In this document: positions 9,024 to 17,558 of the stretch, piece after piece
Position numbering within the stretch: the first letter of the stretch is position 1
How the letters are laid out: every line of letters begins with the position of its first letter
Notes under the pieces: model-generated
Databases searched by the model: none
Seen by the model: the letters and a program-made list of their open reading frames with translations, nothing else
What the model was told of the DNA's origin: nothing
Position numbers and translations under genes: made by a program
DNA from: JBEBBU01 sp041158225
Lineage (GTDB): Bacteria > Pseudomonadota > Gammaproteobacteria > Methylococcales > Methylococcaceae
Assembly: GCA_041158225.1 (NCBI GenBank)
Contig: JBEBBU010000022.1
Coordinates: 1-38,634, forward strand
DNA: 38,634 bases
Direction of reading: 5' to 3'

Positions 9024-11318
9024 TCAGCGCCCCTTGCTTGCTCGCGCCCAGGCTTCCGCCATGCTGCCCTGCGGACCTGGCTGCTCCTGCTGTCGTATAC
9101 GCCGGCTGTCCCTGTCCCTGCCCCTGTCCGCTTTCTGTGCACTCACAGGCTCAGACCTGACATCACTACGCATGGTCAGTGAAACACGGCGCCGCACCTC
9201 GTCAATTTCCAGTACCCGCACGTGCACGACATCACCAGTCTTGACAACATCCCTGGGAGATGCCACGTAGTGATCTGCCAACTGGGAAAGATGCACCAAT
9301 CCGTCCTGATGCACGCCAATATCAACGAAAGCCCCAAAATTGGTGACATTGGTGATCACTCCTTCGAGTTGCATGCCAGGTTTCAGATCGGTAAGACGGG
9401 TCACGCCTTCCCTGAATCGTGCCTGCACGAAAGCCGGCCTGGGATCCCTTCCGGGTTTTTCGAGTTCACTCAGGATATCCTGAACCGTGGGCAGACCAAA
9501 CTGGCTGTCAGTATAGGATGCAGCATTCACCGCCCTCAGCCAGGCAGTATTGCCGATCACCTCCCTGATCGGCTTACCCGTTTCCAGAAGCATGCGCTGA
9601 ACCAGCGGATAGGCTTCTGGATGCACTGCTGAAGCATCCAGCGGTTCATCACCATCACGGATACGCAGAAAACCTGCTGCCTGCTCATAGGCACGCGGCC
9701 CTAGACGCGGTACATCCAGCAGGGATGCCCTGCGCCGGAAAGGTCCAAACTGGTTACGGTGCTGTACGATATTGTCAGCCAGTGTGGCGCTCAGCCCCGA
9801 GACATACCTCAGCAACGATGCTGAGGCTGTATTGACATCAACGCCAACAGCATTCACGCAGTCCTCAACGACACCATCAAGGCTGTGCGCCAGCCCGGTG
9901 GGATTGACATCGTGCTGGTACTGCCCCACGCCAATGGCTCTGGGATCAATCTTGACCAGTTCGGCCAGCGGATCCTGGATACGACGCGCGATGGATACCG
10001 CACCGCGCAGGGACACATCCAGCCCCGGAAACTCGCGTGCAGCCAGTTCAGAAGCTGAATATACCGAAGCCCCCGCTTCCGATACGGTCACCCGGGTGAC
10101 GCCCAGATCCGGATAGCGTTGCATGCACTCAGCCACCAGCTCGTCAGTTTCGCGCGATGCCGTACCGTTGCCAATGCTGATGAGTGTAACACCATGACGA
10201 CGCACCAGTGCTGCCAGCGCTTCCATGGACGGCGCCCACTGCTTTTGCGGCGCATGCGGGTAGATGGTACCGGTCTCCAGCACCTGTCCCGTCGCATCAA
10301 TGACAGCCATCTTGACACCGGTTCTCAGGCCCGGATCCAGACCGAGTGTGACCCTGGGACCTGCTGGCGCCGCCAGCAACAGATCACGGAGATTGCTGGA
10401 AAATACCCGTATGGCTTCCTGTTCCGCCGATTCCCGCAGGCGCTGCAGGACATCCAGTTCCAGCTTGGGCAACAGCTTGACCCGCCAGCACAATCTGGCG
10501 GTCTGCAACAGCCAGTCATCACCAGGACGACCGCGGGCTGCAATACCATGACGGGCCGCCAGTGCATGTTCTGCCGCCTGGTGCCCCTGCGCCTCATCGG
10601 CAGCCGGCAGCAGGGTCAGCTGCAGCATATCCTCATTCCGTCCCCTGAGTATGGCAAGTGTACGATGGGACGGCAGGCGGGAAAGCGCTTCTTCATAATC
10701 AAAATAGTCGGCAAATTTTGCGCCGGCACTTTCCTTACCACTGACGACACGCGAGCGCAACCGCCCCTGAGACCAGAGCCGCTCACGCAACTCGCCCGTC
10801 AGGGCAGCGTCTTCAGCCATGCGTTCCATCAGTATCTGTCTGGCACCATCCAGCGCCTGACCAGTATCAGCTACGCCCGCTGATGCATTGATGTAGGCCA
10901 AAGCCTGAGACTCAGGAGGCAGTTCCGGATGCGCCAGCAGGCTGTCAGCCAGCGGCTCAAGTCCAGCCTCGCGCGCGATCTGGGCACGGGTTCTGCGTTT
11001 TGGCTTGTAGGGCAGATATAGGTCTTCCAGACGGGTCTTGGTATCAGCCGCCAGGATATCCCGACGCAGCTCCTCGCCCAGTTTGCCCTGTTCCTCAATG
11101 CTCCTGAGAATGGCAGCCCGGCGAACTTCCAGTTCACGCAGATAGACAAGACGCACCTCCAGCTGCCTGAGCTGGGTATCATCCAGCCCTCCTGTAGCCT
11201 CCTTGCGGTAACGCGCCACAAAAGGGACGGTAGCCCCTCCATCCAGCAGTGCTACTGCAGCATCCACCTGACGCTGATGGACAGCAAGTTCCACAGCAAT
11301 CTGCGTATTCACATTCAT
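9024..11318 (-). CDS. tex: Transcription accessory protein Tex (S1 RNA-binding)
   Basis: Tex is a nucleic-acid-binding protein linked to transcription and RNA metabolism. The 764-residue protein has the N-terminal Tex domain (FVARYRKEATGGLDDTQLRQLE), a YqgF/RNase H-like domain (about 325-450, TLGLDPGLRTGVKMAVID), helix-hairpin-helix elements (VQHRNQFGPFRRRASLLDVPRLGPRAYEQAAGFLRI) and an S1 domain near 648-720 (GVITNVTNFGAFVDIGVHQDGLVHLSQL). Length matches the family. The tail after the S1 domain is rich in Arg/Lys/Gln and probably disordered. AGGG lies 7 bases before the ATG. It is divergent from hpf. Confidence 0.96.
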   Translation of the reverse strand: MNVNTQIAVELAVHQRQVDAAVALLDGGATVPFVARYRKEATGGLDDTQLRQLEVRLVYLRELEVRRAAILRSIEEQGKLGEELRRDILAADTKTRLEDLYLPYKPKRRTRAQIAREAGLEPLADSLLAHPELPPESQALAYINASAGVADTGQALDGARQILMERMAEDAALTGELRERLWSQGRLRSRVVSGKESAGAKFADYFDYEEALSRLPSHRTLAILRGRNEDMLQLTLLPAADEAQGHQAAEHALAARHGIAARGRPGDDWLLQTARLCWRVKLLPKLELDVLQRLRESAEQEAIRVFSSNLRDLLLAAPAGPRVTLGLDPGLRTGVKMAVIDATGQVLETGTIYPHAPQKQWAPSMEALAALVRRHGVTLISIGNGTASRETDELVAECMQRYPDLGVTRVTVSEAGASVYSASELAAREFPGLDVSLRGAVSIARRIQDPLAELVKIDPRAIGVGQYQHDVNPTGLAHSLDGVVEDCVNAVGVDVNTASASLLRYVSGLSATLADNIVQHRNQFGPFRRRASLLDVPRLGPRAYEQAAGFLRIRDGDEPLDASAVHPEAYPLVQRMLLETGKPIREVIGNTAWLRAVNAASYTDSQFGLPTVQDILSELEKPGRDPRPAFVQARFREGVTRLTDLKPGMQLEGVITNVTNFGAFVDIGVHQDGLVHLSQLADHYVASPRDVVKTGDVVHVRVLEIDEVRRRVSLTMRSDVRSEPVSAQKADRGRDRDSRRIRQQEQPGPQGSMAEAWARASKGR

Positions 11319-11347
11319 CTGACAGCCCTGACCCTACACAGCAAAAC

Positions 11348-11376
11348 TCGGCATTGTAGGCAGGTTATGTGATAAT
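11348..11376 (+). promoter_or_regulatory. Candidate extended -10 promoter of hpf
   Basis: TCGGCA (11348-11353), a 17-base spacer and GATAAT (11371-11376). A TG at 11368-11369 one base before the hexamer makes it an extended -10. Transcription would start near 11383, about 30 bases before the hpf start. Confidence 0.5.
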
Positions 11377-11412
11377 AGATAGTTGCGTACAAACCAAGGA
11401 AAGGAACACACC

Positions 11413-11775
11413 ATGCAAGTACCTCTAGAGATCACCTTTCGGGGCATTCCACATTCAGACGCCGTGGAAGCCAGGATTCGTGAAAAAGCCGCCAAACTCG
11501 AACACTTCAGTGACAGGATCATCAGCTGTCATGTTGTTGTAGAAGCTGAACACCATCACCAGCATCACGGCAATCTCTACCATATCCGCATTGATATCAG
11601 CCTTCCGCACAAACAGATTGTAGTCAGCCGCGAACATCATGACCGCCAGGCGCACGAAGATGTCTATGTGGCACTGCGGGATGCCTTTGATGCCGCCAAG
11701 CGCCAGCTTGAAGAACATATGCGCATCCAGCGCGGAGAGGTCAAGCATCATAGGGATGCAACAACCGCCGACTGA
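11413..11775 (+). CDS. Ribosome hibernation factor, HPF/RaiA family (short form)
   Basis: Members bind the 30S decoding site and silence or pair ribosomes in slow growth. The 120-residue protein has the family fold: MQVPLEITFRGIPHSDAVEARIREKAAKLEHF, then the VVVEAEHHHQ strand, VYVALRDAFDAAKRQLEEH and a basic tail. It lacks the C-terminal dimerisation domain of long HPF. The ATG at 11413 is preferred to one at 11383 because AAGGAA lies about 7 bases upstream. Histidine content is high (HHHQHH), and a metal-binding role cannot be excluded. Confidence 0.85.
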   Translation: MQVPLEITFRGIPHSDAVEARIREKAAKLEHFSDRIISCHVVVEAEHHHQHHGNLYHIRIDISLPHKQIVVSREHHDRQAHEDVYVALRDAFDAAKRQLEEHMRIQRGEVKHHRDATTAD

Positions 11776-11790
11776 TCATCGAGCCATGCC

Positions 11791-11825
11791 GGTGAAGTAG
11801 CCGCCCTGGAGATGGCTACCTCGCC
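11791..11825 (+). terminator. Hairpin after hpf, no U-tract
   Basis: Two 12-base arms (11791-11802 and 11814-11825) pair with one mismatch and one G-U around an 11-base loop, 15 bases past the hpf stop. The bases that follow are not T-rich, so it is a weak or factor-assisted terminator at best. Confidence 0.4.
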
Positions 11826-11925
11826 AGCGTCAAATATGCTATAAAAAACCCTGACGGTCATCTGGGTGCCTGTTGTTCCAGAATGGCCAGCCTCCCCCCA
11901 TTTTGAAGCACATTCAGGTAAAACG

Positions 11926-12543
11926 ATGGAAAAGAATAAAAGTGTCGCCAGTGCACTGGCTCTCTCCGTGACCCTGCTGGTTTCTGGCTGCAACAGCAAC
12001 AACAGCAGTTCTGCAAATGCCCCGGCAGCATTCAACGCAAAACTGAGTGGCTCCATTCTGGACCAGACGGGCCCTGTGACCCAGGGGCGCCTTGAGGTTT
12101 CTGATAAAAATGGCCAGGTTGTCGTCAAAACCCCTATCAATAATGGCAACCACTACAGCGTCACCATCCCCGCAGGAACGGTTTATCCCATCGTGCTTAC
12201 GGCTTATCCCGAAGGGGGTATCAGTAATGCGCCCGTCAAGGCAGTGGTCACCAGTCCGATTGCAGAAACCCAGGATATCACCAGTGTCAGCACCATCGTG
12301 GTTGATTCGGCCATGGGGCTCGGTGGGCTGACGGCTGAAAATATTGCCCGCGCTTCCGGTGGTGCCATCGGTCTGCGCCAGAGTTCAGGTGGCGGCGCGG
12401 CGGCTGGCGGCGGTGGTGCCGGCCCAGGCCAGAGCGGCGGCGGCGTCGGCCGCGGTGGTCACGGCGGCCACGGCATGGATGGTAAAGCCCATGAAGGCAT
12501 GAGCGGCGACAGCGGGCAGGATATGGAAGGCATGTCGCACTAA
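11926..12543 (+). CDS. Lipoprotein with Gly-rich, His/Met-rich C-terminal tail
   Basis: The 205-residue protein has a signal peptide ending in the lipobox LVSGC (Cys near residue 22), so it is predicted to be a lipoprotein. A beta-rich region follows (about 37-130, with VTQGRLEVSDKNGQVVVKTPI resembling a carboxypeptidase-regulatory-like fold). The last 60 residues are almost only Gly, His, Met, Ser and Asp (GGHGGHGMDGKAHEGM). Such His/Met spacing is common in copper- or other metal-binding tails, but no family was recognised. The start at 11926 has AGGTAAA upstream and gives a clean signal peptide. It lies 22 bases before a PepSY membrane protein and may act with it. Confidence 0.7.
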   Translation: MEKNKSVASALALSVTLLVSGCNSNNSSSANAPAAFNAKLSGSILDQTGPVTQGRLEVSDKNGQVVVKTPINNGNHYSVTIPAGTVYPIVLTAYPEGGISNAPVKAVVTSPIAETQDITSVSTIVVDSAMGLGGLTAENIARASGGAIGLRQSSGGGAAAGGGGAGPGQSGGGVGRGGHGGHGMDGKAHEGMSGDSGQDMEGMSH

Positions 12544-12565
12544 GCGGCCAGCCCACCCACAGCCA

Positions 12566-13825
12566 GTGACGATCAGCCATTCTCATCCGGACGACGCGGA
12601 TCGTCACATCAGGCCCCGCACCGGGCGGGCTCTCTGGCTGTTCTGGCACCGGCAGCTGGCGCTGGTATTCGGCATTTTTTTCGTTCTGGCCGGCCTCACT
12701 GGCAGCGCCAGCCAGTATCTTGATGGCCTTGACCGTTTCCTGAATCCCAGTCTGGTACTCGTGCCGCCCCAGAGTACACCCATGCTGCAGGCAGATGCCT
12801 GGCTGGCGAACCTGAAGACGGCTTACCCCAGGCGCTACGGCAACTGGCGCCTTGAATATCCCAAATCACCCGATACACCAGTCACTGCATGGTTTGAGCG
12901 CCCCGCCGAGTCAGCAGACGAAGATTGGGCCCCACTCATGGTCAGCCTCAATCCCTGGACTGGCGCCATTATTGCCGAACGCTTCTGGGGCAAAACCACG
13001 GTCTCGCGCCTCCACAACTGGCACGGCCAGCTCTGGCTTGGAACTTCAGGACAGCGTGTAGTAGGCCTGCTCGCACTGGTCATCACCTGCATCCTGCTGT
13101 CTGGCCTGTGGTTATGGCGTCCGCGCCGGCTACTGAACTGGAGTGCCTATACCGTCAAACCCTACTGTGGTGACCGGCGCCGCCTGTTTGATCTGCACCG
13201 CCTGCTGGGTTTTTATAGCGCCGCCATCCTTTTGCCTGTCTGCCTGTCTGGCTTTCTGCTTGCCTACCCGGAAATCCTGGGGGGGCAGGATGACATAGGC
13301 CCCGATCACAATGCTTTCAGGCGCAATGTAAAAAGTACCGCTGTTGCGGTTAACCCCATCAACATCGCCCAGGCTGTTCTGCTTGCCCGCGGCCTGTTTC
13401 CGCATGCCCGGTTAGTCGCCGTTACACCGCCAGCACGCAAGGAAGACACATTCCTTGTGGAATTTGCACAGCAAGGCTCAGCCCATCTGCCTGCTGCAGT
13501 ATGGATCGATCAGTACAGCGGACAGATTCGTGAAGTCTACAACGCCAGTCATGACGGCAGCGACCAGTTCCGGCATCAATGGATACACGCATTACATACT
13601 GGCAATCTCTGGGGGGAAGCCGGACGTTTCCTGTGGCTGCTGGCAGGCGCTGCGCCTTTGCTACTGTTTGCCACCGGCCTGCTGCACTGGCTGCACAAAC
13701 GTGGATGGCGCTATCCCCATGACCGGCATGATGCCATTTGCCACGCGCTGCGAACCGCGCTGGCAGGCCTGTTACACGGGTTCCACCGCATGCTCAGGCA
13801 GTGCAGAAACTGGCGCCAGCCCTGA
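12566..13825 (+). CDS. PepSY-associated transmembrane protein
   Basis: The 419-residue membrane protein belongs to the PepSY-TM group, whose members occur in siderophore/iron uptake loci and as membrane flavin or heme reductases. Four hydrophobic segments are visible at about 22-47, 165-188, 212-236 and 360-385. Conserved His residues sit beside helices (RLHNWHGQLWLG, FDLHRLLGFYSA, HQWIHALHTGNLWG), the usual pattern for heme ligation. Two PepSY-like periplasmic regions (about 75-145 and 255-335, including VWIDQYSGQIREVYNAS) lie between helices. The start is a GTG with no clear ribosome site and is uncertain. Pairing with the His/Met-rich lipoprotein suggests a metal-reduction or metal-uptake unit, which is inference. 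Confidence 0.8.
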   Translation: MTISHSHPDDADRHIRPRTGRALWLFWHRQLALVFGIFFVLAGLTGSASQYLDGLDRFLNPSLVLVPPQSTPMLQADAWLANLKTAYPRRYGNWRLEYPKSPDTPVTAWFERPAESADEDWAPLMVSLNPWTGAIIAERFWGKTTVSRLHNWHGQLWLGTSGQRVVGLLALVITCILLSGLWLWRPRRLLNWSAYTVKPYCGDRRRLFDLHRLLGFYSAAILLPVCLSGFLLAYPEILGGQDDIGPDHNAFRRNVKSTAVAVNPINIAQAVLLARGLFPHARLVAVTPPARKEDTFLVEFAQQGSAHLPAAVWIDQYSGQIREVYNASHDGSDQFRHQWIHALHTGNLWGEAGRFLWLLAGAAPLLLFATGLLHWLHKRGWRYPHDRHDAICHALRTALAGLLHGFHRMLRQCRNWRQP

Positions 13826-13903
13826 TCAATCACCGGATAGCATGCGCGGGCACTGTCCCGAAGACTGGCTGCGCGGTACAATAGCCAGTTCAAGCGCACA
13901 CTC

Positions 13904-14995
13904 ATGAACATTATGTCCAACTCATACCCGACTGACGACCTTCGCATCACTGAAATCAAGGAAGTGGTTCCACCGGAAAGTATTCACCGTCAGTTCCCGA
14001 TTGATGAGTCTGCGGCCAGAACCATCATTGACGCGCGCCGCGATATTCACCGTATCCTGCACTGTCAGGATGACCGCCTTCTCGTGATCATTGGCCCCTG
14101 TTCCATCCATGATCCGGAGGCGGCCATGGACTATGCCCGTCGTCTCCTCGAGCAGAAAAAAGCGCTGGCCCGCGATCTGCTGATTGTCATGCGCGTCTAC
14201 TTCGAGAAGCCCAGAACCACCGTTGGCTGGAAAGGGCTCATCAACGATCCTGACCTGGACGAGAGTTTCAATATCAACAAAGGCCTCGCGATGGCGCGCG
14301 GACTGCTCTCGGAACTGAACAGGATGGGCATGCCGGCAGCCACGGAATACCTGGATCTTATCACGCCCCAGTATGTGTCCGATCTCATCAGCTGGGGTGC
14401 CATTGGCGCCAGAACGACCGAAAGCCAGGTACACCGTGAGCTGGCTTCAGGGTTATCCTGCCCTGTCGGCTTCAAGAATGCCACTGATGGCACCATCAAG
14501 GTTGCCATTGACGCGATCAGTGCCGCACGGCGCCCGCATCATTTCCTTTCCCTGACCAAAGCTGGCCATTCAGCCATCTTTTCAACCACTGGGAATGAAG
14601 ACAGCCATATTATCCTGCGCGGTGGCAATGGCCAGCCCAACTATGACCGGACAAGCGTCGACAACGCCTGTCTCGCTCTCGAAAAAGCAGGACTGTCTCC
14701 AGGCATCATGATTGATTTCAGTCATGCCAACAGCATGAAGGACTACCGTAACCAGCGCAAAGTGGCTGATGATGTATCAGGACAGATCGCCGATGGAGAT
14801 CCACGCATCATGGGCGTGATGGTCGAGAGCCACATCGTGGCCGGCAACCAGTCGCTGCAGTCCGGAATGACACTGGAATATGGAAAAAGTATTACCGATG
14901 GCTGTCTGGGATGGGAAGACAGTGTTGCACTGCTTCACCAGCTGGCAGCAGCCGTCGTGCAACGACGCGACAGGATGGGAGAGAACGGCGCATGA
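13904..14995 (+). CDS. aroG: 3-deoxy-7-phosphoheptulonate (DAHP) synthase, class I
   Basis: It condenses phosphoenolpyruvate and erythrose 4-phosphate, the first step of aromatic amino acid synthesis. The 363-residue protein has the E. coli AroF/G/H-type motifs VIIGPCSIHDPEAAMDYA, YFEKPRTTVGWKGLINDP, GARTTESQVHRELASG, CPVGFKNATDG and DFSHANSMKDY. Length fits the family (about 350). Which aromatic end product inhibits it cannot be read from the sequence, so the symbol is by family only. Starts at 13904 and 13913 are both possible and neither has a clear ribosome site. A TACAAT hexamer at 13877-13882 may be its -10. Its last bases overlap the thiSG start. Confidence 0.95.
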   Translation: MNIMSNSYPTDDLRITEIKEVVPPESIHRQFPIDESAARTIIDARRDIHRILHCQDDRLLVIIGPCSIHDPEAAMDYARRLLEQKKALARDLLIVMRVYFEKPRTTVGWKGLINDPDLDESFNINKGLAMARGLLSELNRMGMPAATEYLDLITPQYVSDLISWGAIGARTTESQVHRELASGLSCPVGFKNATDGTIKVAIDAISAARRPHHFLSLTKAGHSAIFSTTGNEDSHIILRGGNGQPNYDRTSVDNACLALEKAGLSPGIMIDFSHANSMKDYRNQRKVADDVSGQIADGDPRIMGVMVESHIVAGNQSLQSGMTLEYGKSITDGCLGWEDSVALLHQLAAAVVQRRDRMGENGA

Positions 14996-15981
14996 TGATC
15001 TGTCTCAATGGTCAGTCACACGCTATCGATGCGCCATGCTCGGTTGAACAGCTGGTCACCGGTCTTGGGCTTGCAGGCCAGCGTATTGCATTTGAACTCA
15101 ACGGCGAGATTATCAGCCGGAGTGACTATCACAGTCAGGCCCTTAAGGAGGGAGACCGCGTGGAAATCGTTCGAGCCATAGGTGGCGGGCAGGATGACAG
15201 CTGGATACTGGCCGGACGCCGCTATCATTCGCGTCTGCTGGTAGGTACTGGCAAATACCGTGATCTGGCGCAGACACGGGAAGCCGTTATTGCCAGTGGC
15301 GCTGAGATTATTACCGTGGCCATACGCCGCACTAACATAGGACAGACGCCAGGCGAACCCAGCCTTCTGGATGTCCTACCGCCGGACAGGTTTACCCTGT
15401 TACCCAATACGGCCGGCTGTTATACAGCAGAAGATGCCATTCGTACGTGCCGACTGGCAAGAGAGCTGCTGGATGGACACACACTGGTCAAACTGGAAGT
15501 CCTTGGCGATGCCAGAACACTTTTCCCTGATGTCACGGCAACACTGGAAGCGGCACATGTACTGGTCAGGGAAGGCTTTCAGGTCATGGTCTATACCAAC
15601 GATGATCCCATCATGGCCAAGCGTCTGGAGGATGCAGGCTGCGTAGCCGTCATGCCTCTCGCAGCACCCATAGGATCAGGCCTTGGCATACGCAACCCCT
15701 ATAACATCATGACCATACTGGAGCAGTCCAGCGTACCGGTTCTGGTCGATGCTGGCGTTGGCACCGCTTCAGATGCTGCCATTGCCATGGAACTCGGCTG
15801 CCACGGCGTACTCATGAATACGGCGATTGCAGAAGCAAAAAATCCCGTACTCATGGCATCGGCTATGCGCAAGGCTATCGAAGCCGGGCGTGAAGCGTTT
15901 CTGGCAGGGAGAATGCCAAGGCGACGCTACGCCTCAGCCTCCTCACCAGTCGAAGGACTCTCGGACGCTTCAGTAGCGTAG
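14992..15981 (+). CDS. thiSG: ThiS-ThiG fusion: sulfur carrier plus thiazole synthase
   Basis: The product joins ThiS (residues 1-66) to ThiG (about 75-320). ThiG forms the thiazole phosphate of thiamine using sulfur from ThiS thiocarboxylate. The ThiS part MMICLNGQSHAIDAPCSVEQL ends in VEIVRAIGGG. The ThiG part starts at WILAGRRYHSRLLVGTGKY and contains VKLEVLGDARTLFPD (Schiff-base lysine region), PLAAPIGSGLGIRNPYNI and VPVLVDAGVGTASDAAIAMELG. The ATG overlaps the aroG stop (ATGA), with GGGAG upstream. The carrier's Gly-Gly, which must be a free C-terminus for adenylation, is internal here. Such fusions are annotated in other proteobacteria. No thiF, thiH or thiO lies in the window. Confidence 0.95.
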   Translation: MMICLNGQSHAIDAPCSVEQLVTGLGLAGQRIAFELNGEIISRSDYHSQALKEGDRVEIVRAIGGGQDDSWILAGRRYHSRLLVGTGKYRDLAQTREAVIASGAEIITVAIRRTNIGQTPGEPSLLDVLPPDRFTLLPNTAGCYTAEDAIRTCRLARELLDGHTLVKLEVLGDARTLFPDVTATLEAAHVLVREGFQVMVYTNDDPIMAKRLEDAGCVAVMPLAAPIGSGLGIRNPYNIMTILEQSSVPVLVDAGVGTASDAAIAMELGCHGVLMNTAIAEAKNPVLMASAMRKAIEAGREAFLAGRMPRRRYASASSPVEGLSDASVA

Positions 15982-17181
15982 CCAGGGTAACATCGAACGG
16001 CGCTGGCTGCTGGCGGTGGCGTTACAGCCACGCTCAATCACAGACTGATAGAACGCCACCAGCCGCTGCGCCATCTCTCTCGCCGACCACTGATGCGCGT
16101 AACGGTATCCCTGCCCGGCAAGCGCCCTGCGCTCATCATCATTGCCCAGCAGGGCCAGGACTCTGGAAGCAAAAACTTCCTCGTCCTCAGGGGCGATATG
16201 TACACCCTCTCCTTCATGCAATACTGATCGCGCACCAAGTTCTGCCGTTGCCACCAGAGGAACTGCCTGAGCCATGGCTTCGAGCAATACCAGTCCCTGC
16301 GTTTCTGTTCTGGATGAAAACACAAAGATATCCGCACAGCGGTAACAGCTGCGCAGCTCTTTCTGCCGGTCGAGATATCCTATGAAACGTACATTATCCT
16401 GAATACCAAGTTTTACCGCATCCCGTTCCAGAGCCTCCCTTGCTGGCCCCTCCCCCGCAATCAGCAGAATGACATCCTGTCGTTTCGACAGAAGCCTGAG
16501 CATCATGCGCAACAGAAAACCAATGTTTTTTTCATGAGCAACCCGGCCGACAAACAGAAGAACGGATCGATCCAGTGGAATATCATACTCGGCACGGAAG
16601 GATGGACCGTCTCCAAGCTCGAACTGCTCCGGTTCAAGCCCTGTCGGAATAACCTCCGCACGGGTCACGATGCCATACTGCTGCAAAACTTCAAGCATGG
16701 GTGCAGATGGCACGACCAGGCCATGCACCTCATTACATTGTGAACGCGAAAACCAGCGGGCAACAAACCGCATAAGTCCACGCGGCACCACAGGCAGATA
16801 GTGGTAGAGATACTCCTCAAAAAAAGTATGGTAGCTTTCCACTCTGGGAATACCAAGACGCTCAGACAACCACACACCAAGGTAATGCGCCACGAAAGGT
16901 GTCTGGATATGGATCAGGTCAAACTGATGTCTGTTGTGAAGTTCAAGGCAGAGTTTACGGGCACCCCCCATTTTCATCATCCGGTCTTCCGGATCCAGAG
17001 GAAGGAAGAAAGAAGGCACTCTTGTCACATGAGGATCATGCTCAGTTGGAACGTAATAGTCGGGGGCCACAAGGTGTACCTCGTGTCCCAATGACATCAG
17101 TTCCCGCCTGAAGGTGGAAATTGAGGTGGAAACACCGTTGACACGGGGAAAATAAACGTCAGAAATCATTAATATCTTCAT
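15970..17181 (-). CDS. GT4 glycosyltransferase, probable glycolipid synthase
   Basis: The 403-residue GT-B enzyme has the N-terminal acceptor domain starting MKILMISDVYFPRVNGVST and a donor domain with LLFVGRVAHEKNIGFLL, LIAGEGPAREALE and the E-x7-E nucleotide-sugar motif in SSRTETQGLVLLEAM. No signal peptide or full membrane helix is seen, as expected for a peripheral membrane enzyme. It resembles diacylglycerol glycosyltransferases and SqdX-type enzymes. Its position as the last gene of an olsB-olsA-dgkA transcript supports transfer of a sugar to diacylglycerol in phosphate stress, but donor and acceptor cannot be read directly. The ATG overlaps the dgkA stop (ATGA). Its 3' end overlaps thiSG by 12 bases tail to tail, with no terminator between. 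Confidence 0.82.
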   Translation of the reverse strand: MKILMISDVYFPRVNGVSTSISTFRRELMSLGHEVHLVAPDYYVPTEHDPHVTRVPSFFLPLDPEDRMMKMGGARKLCLELHNRHQFDLIHIQTPFVAHYLGVWLSERLGIPRVESYHTFFEEYLYHYLPVVPRGLMRFVARWFSRSQCNEVHGLVVPSAPMLEVLQQYGIVTRAEVIPTGLEPEQFELGDGPSFRAEYDIPLDRSVLLFVGRVAHEKNIGFLLRMMLRLLSKRQDVILLIAGEGPAREALERDAVKLGIQDNVRFIGYLDRQKELRSCYRCADIFVFSSRTETQGLVLLEAMAQAVPLVATAELGARSVLHEGEGVHIAPEDEEVFASRVLALLGNDDERRALAGQGYRYAHQWSAREMAQRLVAFYQSVIERGCNATASSQRRSMLPWLRY

Positions 17182-17558
17182 ATCAGTATCATCAGCCAGA
17201 TCAGCGCAAGATTGACAAGTGCAACAAATACTGCAGCGCTGCCTATATCTTTGGCGCGCTTGGACAGCCGATGCTGCTCCAGTGATACTCTGTCCACCGC
17301 TGCCTCAATGGCCGAATTGAGCAGTTCCACGATAAGCACCAGCAACACACTGAAAAGCATCAGACAGCGCTCAGTGGTAGAAACAGTGAACCAGAAAGCC
17401 GCCGGCACCAGCACGATAGCCAGCCAGACCTCCTGACGGAAAGCCTCTTCATTCCTGTAAGCCGAACGGAATCCGGCCATCGTGTAATGGCAGGCATTCC
17501 ACAGTCGTTTCAGACCGCGCTCACCTTTGAAAGGACTTTCATTGTGCGGCATATTCAT
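17178..17558 (-). CDS. dgkA: Diacylglycerol kinase (prokaryotic DgkA type)
   Basis: DgkA phosphorylates diacylglycerol to phosphatidate with ATP in the inner membrane. The 126-residue protein has the family's three helices and the catalytic segment VELLNSAIEAAVDR followed by LSKRAKDIGSAAV, which matches the E. coli region with the catalytic Glu and Asn residues. The usual amphipathic N-terminus with GLKRLWNACHYTMAGFRSAYRNEEAFRQE is present. The start at 17558 (or 17552) lies inside the end of olsA, with AAGGAG 13 bases upstream; upstream in-frame codons would extend further into olsA. It sits between olsA and a glycosyltransferase, so its substrate diacylglycerol is shared with the surrounding pathway. 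Confidence 0.93.
   Translation of the reverse strand: MNMPHNESPFKGERGLKRLWNACHYTMAGFRSAYRNEEAFRQEVWLAIVLVPAAFWFTVSTTERCLMLFSVLLVLIVELLNSAIEAAVDRVSLEQHRLSKRAKDIGSAAVFVALVNLALIWLMILI

Noticed and set aside
10119..10883. A 254-codon plus-strand frame opposite tex
   Set aside because: tex is unbroken and conserved on the other strand, and this frame shows no motif or ribosome site.
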